A DNA stretch of 64,000 nucleotides, taken from assembly GCF_015221995.1 (NCBI RefSeq), contig NZ_JADFFM010000002.1, positions 496,001 to 560,000 of the forward strand, in the 5' to 3' direction. The first letter of the stretch is position 1. Each line of letters begins with the position of its first letter. The translations under genes were made by a program, and so were the position numbers. The DNA is from Mucilaginibacter boryungensis. GTDB lineage: Bacteria; Bacteroidota; Bacteroidia; Sphingobacteriales; Sphingobacteriaceae. Below, piece after piece: positions 27,245-35,578 of this stretch. The notes beneath the pieces were generated by a model. That model was not told the origin of the DNA. It ran no database searches and saw nothing but the letters and a program-made list of their open reading frames with translations.

Positions 27245-28215
27245 TATTTATTTCGTTCAGTAGTAAAGCGCACCAATTGTTCAAGGCCGGTACGCGCAGC
27301 GCCGGGGGCAAAAGTATTTAGTATTTCAAAAGCTTCAGCCTGGTACTTTTTCATTTGCGTTTCGGCATATTCCAGTCCACCGGCATTATTTACAAACCTG
27401 ATGATCTCAGTAATTTTTTTCGCATCGTCATGATGGTTCTTTACCAAATTGATGATATGCTTTTTTTCTGATGACGAGCAGTTTTTCAGTGCGTATATTA
27501 GCGGAAGTGTAACCTTCTTTTCTTTAATATCAATCCCCAAAGGTTTGCCCACATCATCCGTACCAAAATCAAACATATCATCTTTTATCTGGAAGGCAAT
27601 ACCTATCTTCTCTCCAAATAACCGCATTTTCTCGATAGTGTTTTCATCTGCACCAGCCGATGCAGCACCACAGGCACAGCAGGAGGCAATCAATGAGGCT
27701 GTCTTCTGTCTGATCACTTCGTAATATACCGGCTCATCTATATCCATCCGGCGCACCTTTTCTACCTGTAGCAATTCACCTTCACTCATTTGTTTTACCG
27801 CTTCCGATACGATTTTCAGCAAGTTAAAATCGCCGTTATCAATAGAAAGCAGTAGCCCTTTTGATAGCAGGTAATCACCTACTAAAACGGCTATTTTATT
27901 TTTCCATAGAGCGTTGATAGAGAAGAACCCACGGCGCTGATAGGAATTATCCACTACATCATCGTGCACCAGGGTTGCAGTATGCAGCAATTCAACTAAA
28001 GCAGCGCCACGATGTGTGGCTTCCGTAATCCCTCCGCACATACTGGCCGAAAAAAACACAAACATAGGCCTTATCTGCTTGCCTTTCCGTTTTACAATAT
28101 AGTGGGTAATACGATCGAGCAGCGGCACCGAGCTTTGCATAGACGCTTTAAACCGGTCTTCAAAAACATCAATATCAGCAGCTATAGGTTTTTTGATCTC
28201 GTCGATGCTCAACAT
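27244..28215 (-). CDS. Polyprenyl synthetase (long-chain all-trans prenyl diphosphate synthase)
   Basis: A 323-aa enzyme that extends FPP or GGPP with IPP units. The first Asp-rich motif is LVHDDVVDNSYQRRG (residues 78-92), and the second is IKDDMFDFGTDDVGK near 206-220. The length and sequence KGKQIRPMFVFFSASMCGG suit the long-chain (ubiquinone or menaquinone) group. The frame is open to an ATG at 28269, but a TATGTTTG -7 box (28263-28270) overlaps that codon, so I prefer the ATG at 28215 (MLSIDEIKKPI). It is followed by terC. Confidence 0.9.
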   Translation of the reverse strand: MLSIDEIKKPIAADIDVFEDRFKASMQSSVPLLDRITHYIVKRKGKQIRPMFVFFSASMCGGITEATHRGAALVELLHTATLVHDDVVDNSYQRRGFFSINALWKNKIAVLVGDYLLSKGLLLSIDNGDFNLLKIVSEAVKQMSEGELLQVEKVRRMDIDEPVYYEVIRQKTASLIASCCACGAASAGADENTIEKMRLFGEKIGIAFQIKDDMFDFGTDDVGKPLGIDIKEKKVTLPLIYALKNCSSSEKKHIINLVKNHHDDAKKITEIIRFVNNAGGLEYAETQMKKYQAEAFEILNTFAPGAARTGLEQLVRFTTERNK

Positions 28216-28262
28216 GCGGGCGTAGGCAGATTTTATTTTTCTTTTTTTAATAGTATCCGCAA

Positions 28263-28270
28263 CAAACATA
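28263..28270 (-). promoter_or_regulatory. -7 promoter box for the polyprenyl synthase operon
   Basis: TATGTTTG on the minus strand fits TAnnTTTG. The upstream start at 28269 falls within it, supporting the later ATG at 28215. No clear -33 TTTG was found. Confidence 0.45.
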
Positions 28271-28450
28271 AGTAAAAAAACCGTTCTGCATTTTTGGCCA
28301 CTTAATTTTTTTACCGATTAAACCATTATTGATTTTTTGCATCATACCATCTACAGGAATTTATTAGAGCCTGGTGTGGTTACCGGCTTGCGTATGTAAT
28401 AGTTTTTGTAATTAGGTTTTGGTTAAAGCGTGGCTTTGTGGCTGCGCTTT

Positions 28451-28484
28451 TTTGTTGTATAACCGCCGGATTGTATTACTTTTG
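28451..28484 (+). promoter_or_regulatory. Promoter of tRNA-Ser
   Basis: TTTG at 28451-28454 (-33) and TACTTTTG at 28477-28484 (-7) are separated by 22 bases. Transcription would start near 28491, just before the tRNA at 28503. Confidence 0.65.
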
Positions 28485-28502
28485 CAATCCGCAAAAAAAT
28501 CA

Positions 28503-28590
28503 GGAGAGGTGTCTGAGTGGTCGAAAGAGCACGCCTGGAAAGTGTGTATACGCCAAAAGTGTATCGAGGGTTCGAATCCCTCCCTCTCCG
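28503..28590 (+). tRNA. tRNA-Ser(GGA)
   Basis: An 88-nt class II tRNA. The acceptor arm GGAGAGG (28503-28509) pairs with CCTCTCC (28583-28589) and the discriminator is G. The anticodon arm CACGC-CTGGAAA-GTGTG gives anticodon GGA (Ser UCC/UCU). The long variable arm (TATACGCCAAAAGTGTA) and GGGTTCGAATCCC T arm are intact. CCA is not encoded (GCAA follows). Confidence 0.96.
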
Positions 28591-28614
28591 CAACTTCAAA
28601 ATTCAATACCAGTC

Positions 28615-28654
28615 AAACCCACTTAAACTATCATTAAGTGGGTTTTTATTTTTT
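28615..28654 (+). terminator. Rho-independent terminator after tRNA-Ser
   Basis: A 12-base stem AAACCCACTTAA / TTAAGTGGGTTT with a 7-base loop followed by T-rich sequence, 24 bases after the tRNA. Confidence 0.9.
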
Positions 28655-28696
28655 ACATCGGTCAAACTTGTCTGAGTCATAATACGTTTTCTATTT

Positions 28697-29116
28697 ATGG
28701 AACAAAGTAGTCGATTAATTCTTTCCCGTTTCTTTTCGGTTCCACCCTCCGCTGTTTTCGATGCCTGGACAAAACCTGAATTGATGAAATCTTGGCTGTT
28801 TAAAAGTCTTGACAACCAAATCCTTTCTATAAAAACAGATTTAAAAGTCGGTGGTAAATTTTCAATTTTAGAACTAAATAAAAATGAAAAGGTTGACCAT
28901 TTCGGCGAATATTTAGAAATAGAAAGACCTAATAAATTAGTTTTTACATTAGAAGTTCCCCGGCATTTTTCCGGAGTAAGCAAAGTATCAATTAAAATAA
29001 GAAATAAACAAAACGGTTGTGAACTAATATTTTCGCAATCGGGAATTGACACAAGTAAAACAAAAGAAAGCTGGGAAGTAATGTTTGAAATGTTAAAGGT
29101 CGTCACAGATAATTAA
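28697..29116 (+). CDS. SRPBCC (AHSA1-like) domain protein
   Basis: This 139-aa protein has the START-like fold pattern: SRFFSVPPSAVFDAWTKPELMKSW at residues 10-32, VGGKFS, and VFTLEVPRHFSGVSKVSIKI. AHSA1-like proteins bind small hydrophobic ligands. The gene is clearly more AT-rich than the core genes around it and sits just downstream of the tRNA-Ser terminator, so it may have been acquired. It differs from the SRPBCC protein at 35043-35540, which belongs to an ArsR operon. The ligand is unknown. Confidence 0.75.
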   Translation: MEQSSRLILSRFFSVPPSAVFDAWTKPELMKSWLFKSLDNQILSIKTDLKVGGKFSILELNKNEKVDHFGEYLEIERPNKLVFTLEVPRHFSGVSKVSIKIRNKQNGCELIFSQSGIDTSKTKESWEVMFEMLKVVTDN

Positions 29117-29476
29117 CAAGAGATAGGAGTAATTAGAATTTAATGTAGGCATGGTAACCGTTTTAAGGCTAATAAGCGATTTAATAATATTATTAAAATC
29201 ATTACAATTATGCCAACATAAAATTATAGAGGATACACAACAGTGCATGATGGTTAAAAGTATCTTTTTTGTAGATTAGTGGTGTAAAAACCAATTTGAT
29301 CCGATCAATTAAGAATTTATATTTTTATTGACAACTCGCAAAGCAGTACCCCTTTAAAATAGATCCAAAGGACTTTCAATAATTTGTTTGGTTATTAAAA
29401 TGCGGGTTATTATTTGTTAATTGACAATAAGCTATAAATCCAATTAAACCTCCTGCTTTTAGCGGCAAGTGCAATT

Positions 29477-29644
29477 ATGAATAATTTCGATAATTATACT
29501 GATAGTGACCTGCTTAATATCTTCGTTGAAAATGATGCTGTAGTATTCGGAAAGATTTATAAACGCTACTGGTATAAGTTATTTGTTTTCGGAAACAAAC
29601 GTTTAAGATGTAAAGAATCATCAGAAGAGATCATACAGAATTAA
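29477..29644 (+). pseudogene. Truncated ECF sigma factor remnant
   Basis: A 55-codon frame reads NYTDSDLLNIFVENDAVVFG...YKRYWYKLFVFGNKRLR...ESSEEIIQN and then stops. This matches the start of region 2 of Bacteroidetes ECF sigma factors (YSDxELLxLFxxGDxxAFxxIYxRYWxxL...), but region 2 stops early and the rest of the factor (region 4) is absent. It is likely a decayed gene. The 29117-29476 interval upstream holds no recognisable feature. Confidence 0.55.
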
Positions 29645-29868
29645 ATGTAAAAGGCTCCCTTGAAGAAAAACGAAAACTGGAAGAGTAGTTATTTGAACGG
29701 ATTATGCGCGCCATTAATAGGTTTGATGTTGCCAGTCCCAATGAGTTATTAAAGGCGGATCCCAATTTGGAAATTGAGGGCGAAAAAGTTCTTCTGATAC
29801 AGAAAAATCTGGCAAGCCGTTTTACAGGTGGTTCTGTTGCCGCGTCGCCACCCTTGTCAATTCAATGA
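29638..29868 (+). pseudogene. Remnant of an unrecognised ORF with internal stop
   Basis: Starting in a different frame from the sigma remnant, ELNVKGSLEEKRKLEE is followed by an in-frame TAG at 29686-29688 and then FERIMRAINRFDVASPNELLKAD...LASRFTGG and a TGA at 29866-29868. The polypeptide looks protein-like, but I do not recognise the family. It is broken by at least one stop and overlaps the end of the sigma remnant, so it is probably another decayed gene. Confidence 0.35.
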
Positions 29869-29871
29869 TCT

Positions 29872-30333
29872 CTAATGTACCGGGTGAGGAGTTGTTTTCT
29901 GTTTTAAGAATAAACAGTGGGCGGCACAGGCATGCAGCTTGTAATTCTTGTGCGTGGTTCCCAAATTATGCCCTGCAGGATCAAGTATCTCACACTCCTC
30001 AGCGTCTTTATCCGCCACCTTCAAAACCTGCTCACCTTTGTTGTTGAAATAAAAGCCGTTCTTTGCTGCTTTTCCTAATTTGTTCCCCTTAGCATCGATA
30101 ACATTGCCTTCGCGGTCTATAAAATATACTTTATTGCCCTTGGCATCGCTTACGATATCATCTTTACTGATATAACCTAATAAGGTACCACCGTGGTCAT
30201 GTATCTCACCTTTTTTGTTAATGTGAATTTGATTTGCAGCCACTGATCTGGGCTCTGTTTGCGAATACGCAGGTGCAAAACCAACTATAATTAAAGTGGT
30301 TATTGCAAATATTAAATAGATTGCCTTTTTCAT
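29872..30333 (-). CDS. Secreted protein with KGN/DxxGN-type repeats and a His/Cys C-terminus
   Basis: This 153-aa protein has a Sec signal peptide (YLIFAITTLIIVGFAPAYS, cleavage near residue 25). The mature part has repeated short units such as KKGEIHDHGG, AKGNKVYFIDREGN, AKGNKLG and NKGEQVLKV. The C-terminus has ECEILDPAGHNLGTTHKNYKLHACAAHC, with several Cys and His. It lies divergently from the CopB-type ATPase gene, so a metal-related role (for example periplasmic Cu binding) is inferred. The family is unnamed to me. Confidence 0.65.
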   Translation of the reverse strand: MKKAIYLIFAITTLIIVGFAPAYSQTEPRSVAANQIHINKKGEIHDHGGTLLGYISKDDIVSDAKGNKVYFIDREGNVIDAKGNKLGKAAKNGFYFNNKGEQVLKVADKDAEECEILDPAGHNLGTTHKNYKLHACAAHCLFLKQKTTPHPVH

Positions 30334-30653
30334 GATTCTTTTTTAAGCCAAAGTAAAGCGCGGACGGAAGAAAAGGGCTGATAACTGTCAGTTTTAAAAA
30401 TGATTAACATCACTATCAACACGTTATGTATTTTTTATAATTACTGTGGTTCGCGAGATTCGGTTAATTTTATAAAAACGAAGAAAAATTATATAAAACC
30501 CTAAGCGCTGAAATGCTAACATTTGTATCGTGATCAGAAACTGTTCATACCCTTTATCTGTAGTGTCTCTGCGTTTTCAGGGCACCGCCGGCTTAACTTT
30601 GATTATCAAAGAAATTGGAAATGTACAACGTTAAAATACTAAAGACAAATACT

Positions 30654-32693
30654 ATGGAACATCAGCATCATCAGCATAACATGACCGAAACCGCGGCTTA
30701 TGAAAACGGACATTATGGTATGGATCATCAGCATATGGGACATGGCGGCCATAACCATAATGCAATGATCGCTGATTTTCGGAAGCGTTTTTATGTAGTA
30801 TTGATATTAACGGTACCGATCTTGCTTTTGTCGCACATGATACAGCAGTGGCTACAAGTGCAGATCAGTTTTTCCGGCAGCCAGTACCTCCTTTTTTTGT
30901 TGTCAACCGTAGTGTTCGTTTACGGAGGATGGCCCTTTTTGACAGGCTGGTTTTCGGAAATGAAAGCAAAAAATCCGGATATGATGACCCTGATCGGGTT
31001 CGCGATAACTGTAGCTTATGGCTATAGTGCCGCAACAGTATTTGGACTTAACGGAATGGATTTCTTTTGGGAACTGACAACGCTCATCCTCATCATGCTG
31101 CTTGGGCACTGGATCGAAATGAGGTCGGTCGCAGGCGCTTCACGTGAGTTGGAACTACTTGTTCAACTCATGCCCTCTACTGCTCACCTGATAAAAGACG
31201 ATGGCACAACGGACGTTAAGACGGAAACGTTGAAGGAAAGCGACCTTATTCTGATAAAACCAGGTGAAAAAATCGCGGCAGACGGCCTGGTTGAAGAAGG
31301 TGACAGTTACCTGAATGAGTCTATGCTAACGGGCGAATCTAAGCCCGTGCAAAAAACAAGGGGACAAAAGGTGATTGCGGGCTCGGTTAACGGAAACGGT
31401 TCATTAAAAGTTCGGGTTACCCATAGCGGCAAGGATTCCTATCTCTTTAAGGTAGTTGATTTGGTGCGAAGCGCACAGGAGGCTAAATCTAACACACAAT
31501 TATTGGCTGATAAAGCCGCACGGTGGTTAACTATTATTGCCCTCCTGGCCGGTATTGCTACGTTTGTCACCTGGATAAGTTTAGGCCACGATATCGCCTT
31601 TGCTATGGAGCGGATGGTTACCGTCATCGTCATCTGCTGTCCCCATGCGCTTGGTCTCGCCGTTCCGCTTGTTGTTGCCAAGTCAACTTCGCTATCTGCA
31701 CAGCATGGCCTGCTGATTAAGAACCGAACTGCTTTTGAAAACTCCCGCAGAATCACATCCGTTGTATTTGACAAGACCGGAACCTTGACCAAAGGGAAGT
31801 TTGAAGTGTCACGGATTGTTACCATAGGTGAACAGCCTTCAAATGAAGATGAACTCATTCGCTTAGCCGGTGCCCTGGAAGCTAACTCTAAACACCCTAT
31901 TGCAACCGGTATTATAAGTGAAGTAAAAAAACGTAACCTGGCTTTGCCTCACGTGGAAGATTTCAAGGCGATCACCGGTAAAGGCGTAGCGGGCGTGGCA
32001 GAAGGGAAACACGTTAAGATCGTTAGTCCCGGTTATCTTAAAGAAAACAATTTGCAACTTCCTCCGGATTACAGCGCGACTGGCAATGAGACGGTGGTGT
32101 TTGTGTTGATAAATGATCAACCGGCTGGTTTTGTTGCCCTGGCTGATGCTATCAGGCCGGAATCGGCAGACGCCATAGCCACATTGCACGATAATAATAT
32201 TAAATCAATTTTGCTAACCGGAGACAACAAGCAGGTAGCTGAAAGTGTAAGTACACAATTGAAAATGGATGGTTTTTTCGCGGAAGTGCTGCCCCATGAG
32301 AAGCTGGAAAAAATTAAAGAGCTTCAGCAAAAAAATGAGTTTGTGGCCATGACAGGTGACGGCGTAAATGATGCCCCGGCTTTAGCTCAAGCCGATATTG
32401 GCATTGCCGTAGGTTCAGGCAGCGATATTGCTGCTGAAACTGCCGGAATTGTTTTGGTCAACAGCAATCCTAAAGACATTGTAAACCTGATCCTGTTTGG
32501 TAAAGCCACTTACCGGAAAATGATCCAGAACCTTGCCTGGGCAACTGGTTATAACATTATAACCATACCGCTTGCGGCAGGCATTTTGTACAACCAGGGC
32601 ATTTTGTTGAGTCCGGCAATTGGCGCTGTGTTGATGACCGTTAGCACGGTTGTGGTTGCCATTAATGCAGGTTTATTGAAAGTTCAATCTTAA
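30654..32693 (+). CDS. copB: P1B-type heavy-metal ATPase, CopB-like (CPH motif)
   Basis: A 679-aa metal-exporting ATPase. The N-terminus is His-rich (EHQHHQHN, DHQHMGHGGHNHN), with no CxxC domains. The TM6 metal motif is CPH (VICCPHALGLAVPLV), which marks the P1B-3 group that exports Cu or Ag. Phosphorylation and hinge motifs are intact: LTGES, DKTGTLTKG, MTGDGVNDAPAL. Starts at TTG 30615 and ATG 30621 are possible; I prefer the ATG at 30654 because the His-rich family start follows it. The neighbouring secreted His/Cys protein supports a metal role. Confidence 0.92.
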   Translation: MEHQHHQHNMTETAAYENGHYGMDHQHMGHGGHNHNAMIADFRKRFYVVLILTVPILLLSHMIQQWLQVQISFSGSQYLLFLLSTVVFVYGGWPFLTGWFSEMKAKNPDMMTLIGFAITVAYGYSAATVFGLNGMDFFWELTTLILIMLLGHWIEMRSVAGASRELELLVQLMPSTAHLIKDDGTTDVKTETLKESDLILIKPGEKIAADGLVEEGDSYLNESMLTGESKPVQKTRGQKVIAGSVNGNGSLKVRVTHSGKDSYLFKVVDLVRSAQEAKSNTQLLADKAARWLTIIALLAGIATFVTWISLGHDIAFAMERMVTVIVICCPHALGLAVPLVVAKSTSLSAQHGLLIKNRTAFENSRRITSVVFDKTGTLTKGKFEVSRIVTIGEQPSNEDELIRLAGALEANSKHPIATGIISEVKKRNLALPHVEDFKAITGKGVAGVAEGKHVKIVSPGYLKENNLQLPPDYSATGNETVVFVLINDQPAGFVALADAIRPESADAIATLHDNNIKSILLTGDNKQVAESVSTQLKMDGFFAEVLPHEKLEKIKELQQKNEFVAMTGDGVNDAPALAQADIGIAVGSGSDIAAETAGIVLVNSNPKDIVNLILFGKATYRKMIQNLAWATGYNIITIPLAAGILYNQGILLSPAIGAVLMTVSTVVVAINAGLLKVQS

Positions 32694-32767
32694 TTATAGA
32701 GAGCATCTCAAACAAACCGTCGATAGCTTCCAATAGATCCATATCTAATTATGTGATATGCCGCCTT

Positions 32768-33145
32768 CTATATTGGCTGAAATAATTCTATCAAATTTCC
32801 AGACGGATCAATAAGCAGTATTTGAGAACCTCCCGGGCCGGTAATAATTTCATTACGAAAATGAAGCCCTTGGGATTTAAGTTTCGCAACCTCAGCTTCT
32901 AAGTCGTCAAAAATAAGCTGGAAACGGTTCCATCCGCCCGGAACAGGTAATGATCCGTCGGGCATAGCTTTGCCTGCAGAACTTGTCCTTGAACTTAATA
33001 ATAATCTTAGGTTCCCTTTAATTACGGCAGCAAACGCAGGAGCTGCATTTGTCGTCAATGTAAAACCGAGGTATTGCGTGTAGAATTGCACTGCATTATC
33101 AACATTTTCAACCATGTACCGGATATTTACGCTATTGGTATCCAT
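32768..33145 (-). CDS. VOC (glyoxalase/bleomycin-resistance) family protein
   Basis: This 125-aa protein has the paired beta-alpha-beta-beta-beta modules of the VOC superfamily: NSVNIRYMVENVDNAVQFYTQYLGFTL at the start and GGSQILLIDPSGNLIELFQPI at the end, with a metal-ligand Glu at the C-terminus. No substrate is evident. It is followed after 12 bases by the DUF6223 gene, with AraC beyond, all on the minus strand. Confidence 0.82.
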   Translation of the reverse strand: MDTNSVNIRYMVENVDNAVQFYTQYLGFTLTTNAAPAFAAVIKGNLRLLLSSRTSSAGKAMPDGSLPVPGGWNRFQLIFDDLEAEVAKLKSQGLHFRNEIITGPGGSQILLIDPSGNLIELFQPI

Positions 33146-33157
33146 TACAAAATTTTA

Positions 33158-33598
33158 TCAGTTGAGATTAGTATCTATTTTTTTATAACGAAGGGCCAGC
33201 CAGCTAAACGTTATCCCAATTAAGCTGAGTATCAGGGCAACAATTGCCCCGGCTTTTCCACTGCCCGATCCGAAAACAGCGCCAACAGAAGTACTAAGGT
33301 GAAGTATACTGAGAATAATGCCCGCAAGCCCTAATATCAAAGCAACCATAGCGCCATTCTTTCCTTTACCGGGCCCAATCTGTCTAACGGCGCGCCTCCT
33401 GGCCGATAAGCCAACAATCAGACTTGTTAACCCTACGGCTACGGCCATAAGCGCTTTCGCCCGCCCGGGCGTTACACCTTTTACATAGGTAGTATTTCCC
33501 CCCTTCTGGTCTGTTTGAGAAAATGCTTTTTCTGTTAACAAAAAAGATAAAGCACTTATCAGGCAGATCGATAAGGTGTAGAGCATATAGTTTTTCAT
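33158..33598 (-). CDS. DUF6223-like membrane protein
   Basis: This 146-aa protein has an N-terminal signal or TM, then the sequence GVTPGRAKALMAVAVGLTSLIVGLSARRRAVR and two more hydrophobic segments with GKxGAIVALILxLxGI repeats. I associate this pattern with DUF6223, a small membrane family often beside an AraC regulator. It is in a likely operon with AraC (66 bases) and the VOC gene. The function is unknown. Confidence 0.65.
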   Translation of the reverse strand: MKNYMLYTLSICLISALSFLLTEKAFSQTDQKGGNTTYVKGVTPGRAKALMAVAVGLTSLIVGLSARRRAVRQIGPGKGKNGAMVALILGLAGIILSILHLSTSVGAVFGSGSGKAGAIVALILSLIGITFSWLALRYKKIDTNLN

Positions 33599-33664
33599 AT
33601 GATTATTATTTTTGATGCAAAACTATCTTTCGGGAAGCTATTGAAATTGTAAAAAAGCGACATT

Positions 33665-34483
33665 TTACTTTTTAAACTCAATTGTCCCCCGGTCAGTAGC
33701 AGCGATCGTTTCCGGTTTGAAATAATCTTTGGGATTATAACCTGAAAATTTTTGGAAATCGTGAATAAAGTGCGATTGGTCATAATAACCGCAATCGTAG
33801 GCTATTTGAGCTAACGATCTATTCTGCGAAAGTTTGTTTAATACGGAGTTAAACCGCATGATCCGTAAAAATAATTTGGGATTGAATCCGGAAAACTCTT
33901 TGAATCTCCTTTCAAACTGCCTTAATGATAAAAAGTTGTTTTCGGCCAAAGCTTTGACAGAAGTTACCGGCTGAGTCATCGAAATCGCGTTAATAAACGA
34001 ATGCATTTTTGAATATTCAGTCTTGATGTTCCTTAGCCGCGATTCCAAAAAATCAGCTATGAGTTTAATTCGTTCGTTGTTGTCTAAAGCCAGCATTATT
34101 TTTTCTTCAAGAACTTCGCCGTCATTACCGCAAAGCATTTTCATATCTGCATAGTGGTTTGTTAATTCGTTGGCCGGGATGCCAAATAATTGCATAAAAG
34201 CCTGGGGGTATAAATAACAGGCAAAGATTCCGAAATCTGCTTTTGCTGTTACCTTGCTAAAGGTATGCGTCTGTCCATAAATACCGGGAGATAACGTTTG
34301 CCCCTTTTCAAATCCAAACAGGTAGTTGAACTGACCTTTGTAGCAAAAAGTAAGTTCGGGATAGGAATAAGCAAATGCGTGATGTACAAATGGATTATCT
34401 ATTGAAGCACTGCCCTCTAAAAACCAAAAGAACCGAACATAACCCGCAAGTTGTGGCGGCGGTTGTATGATTTTAAAGTTCAT
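33665..34483 (-). CDS. AraC family transcriptional regulator
   Basis: This 272-aa protein has an N-terminal sensor region (PQLAGYVRFFWFLEG near residues 9-23), as in DUF6597-type regulators, and a C-terminal AraC HTH (RFNSVLNKLSQNRSLAQIAYDCGYYDQSHFIHDFQKFSGYNPKDYF, about residues 205-250). It is likely a regulator of the adjacent DUF6223 gene. It is divergent from the ArsR operon, with about 240 bases between. Confidence 0.88.
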   Translation of the reverse strand: MNFKIIQPPPQLAGYVRFFWFLEGSASIDNPFVHHAFAYSYPELTFCYKGQFNYLFGFEKGQTLSPGIYGQTHTFSKVTAKADFGIFACYLYPQAFMQLFGIPANELTNHYADMKMLCGNDGEVLEEKIMLALDNNERIKLIADFLESRLRNIKTEYSKMHSFINAISMTQPVTSVKALAENNFLSLRQFERRFKEFSGFNPKLFLRIMRFNSVLNKLSQNRSLAQIAYDCGYYDQSHFIHDFQKFSGYNPKDYFKPETIAATDRGTIEFKK

Positions 34484-34562
34484 TGCTATTTGTTTAATTT
34501 ATTTATACTGCTTTCAAGCCCCCACTAACGGAAACGTAAAAATAACAATATCAAGTTGTTAT

Positions 34563-34580
34563 AATATACTTCGGTATATT
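34563..34580. promoter_or_regulatory. Perfect hairpin with TTCG loop
   Basis: AATATAC-TTCG-GTATATT is a 7-base stem closed by a C(UUCG)G tetraloop, the exceptionally stable loop type. It lies in the 34484-34726 interval between the divergent AraC and ArsR genes and could be a transcript end or a leader structure. Confidence 0.45.
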
Positions 34581-34657
34581 TTAAATAGTGTTTGCTACGA
34601 ATTAAATTTAAAGAGACAGCAATCGCTGAGTGTAATATATTCAAAAATAATTTCAAA

Positions 34658-34708
34658 TATATTTGCGCAACTCAAAAGTTGCATATATATTTGCAACCTG
34701 AGAGTTGC
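34658..34708 (+). promoter_or_regulatory. Tandem promoter-operator unit of the ArsR operon
   Basis: Two 28-base units each contain TATATTTG (a -7 box) followed by an inverted repeat: GCAACT-CAAA-AGTTGC at 34667-34682 and GCAACC-TGAG-AGTTGC at 34693-34708. TTTG at 34662-34665 and TATATTTG at 34686-34693 are 20 bases apart, a full -33/-7 promoter. The repeats overlap or follow the promoter, as expected for ArsR autoregulation. Confidence 0.75.
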
Positions 34709-34726
34709 TCATTTTAGTATTCGAAT

Positions 34727-35050
34727 ATGAAACAAGATATATTCCAGGCCATAGCCGACCCGACCCGCAGGGCTATTTTAACATTACTGGCTATACAGGC
34801 ATTGACACCCAATACAATGGCCGAAAAATTTGATATGACCCGCCAGGCAGTATCAAAGCATATTAAAGTATTGCACGAATGCGAATTAATTAAACCCGAA
34901 CACAGCGGCCGGGAGATATATTATCACTTTAATGCAAAAAAGATGCAGGAATTTGACCACTGGTTAGCCCAGTTCAGGCGAAACTGGGAAACTCAGTTTA
35001 ACCAACTTGACCAATTATTAACAACCATAAAAAAACAGGAAAATGAGTAA
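34727..35050 (+). CDS. ArsR family HTH regulator
   Basis: This 107-aa winged helix protein starts [21 protein letters not shown] and has the recognition helix [19 protein letters not shown] and [12 protein letters not shown], the ArsR/SmtB fold without the CxC metal site. These non-metal ArsR proteins often pair with SRPBCC enzymes. Its stop overlaps the next gene by 8 bases. The preceding tandem inverted repeats are its likely operator. Confidence 0.9.
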   Translation: MKQDIFQAIADPTRRAILTLLAIQALTPNTMAEKFDMTRQAVSKHIKVLHECELIKPEHSGREIYYHFNAKKMQEFDHWLAQFRRNWETQFNQLDQLLTTIKKQENE

Positions 35051-35540
35051 CGGTTTGCTATTTGATTTTAACGTTGACAAAGCAGCGAAAAAGGTATATA
35101 TAACCAGGGAGTTTAATGCCGGCTTATCATTAGTGTGGGATGCCTTTACTAAGGCAGAACTACTGGACCAATGGGGCGCGCCCGCACCTATGCGCGCCAA
35201 AACCAAGTATATGGATTTTAAAGTAGGCGGTCGCCGGTTTTACGCAATGATAAGTCCCGATGGGGTGGAGCGTTGGTCGGTACAGGAATTTACCTCCATT
35301 ACCCCGAAAACCAACTTTAAAATGTACAACGCCTTTTCGGACAAAGACGAAAACCGCGAACTGCCGGGATCTGACTGGGACTACAATTTCAGCGAACAAA
35401 ATGGTATCACTAAAGTGGATATTACTATTTACAACGAATCGTTTGAACGATTGGAGAAATTGTTGGAAGGCTTCAAGATAGGCTTCACCATGACGCTAAA
35501 AAACCTGGAAGAGCTATTGGCCACCTTATCGGAAAAATAA
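35043..35540 (+). CDS. SRPBCC (AHSA1-like) domain protein of the ArsR operon
   Basis: This 165-aa protein has the AHSA1/START-like pattern: [31 protein letters not shown] at residues 20-49 and [18 protein letters not shown] shortly after. It binds a hydrophobic ligand in its cavity; its role with the ArsR regulator is not established. Its ATG lies within the ArsR reading frame (8-base overlap), showing coupling. Confidence 0.85.
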   Translation: MSNGLLFDFNVDKAAKKVYITREFNAGLSLVWDAFTKAELLDQWGAPAPMRAKTKYMDFKVGGRRFYAMISPDGVERWSVQEFTSITPKTNFKMYNAFSDKDENRELPGSDWDYNFSEQNGITKVDITIYNESFERLEKLLEGFKIGFTMTLKNLEELLATLSEK

Positions 35541-35578
35541 CAAAGAAAAATTTACAATCACATTTAAAAATAAAAACT

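Noticed and set aside
28412..28637. Several short frames over the tRNA-Ser
   Set aside because: They translate the tRNA and its terminator; the tRNA structure explains the sequence.
30615..30653. Longer start of the CopB ATPase at TTG 30615
   Set aside because: It adds 13 unremarkable residues before the His-rich family start; the ATG at 30654 is a better choice, though not proven.
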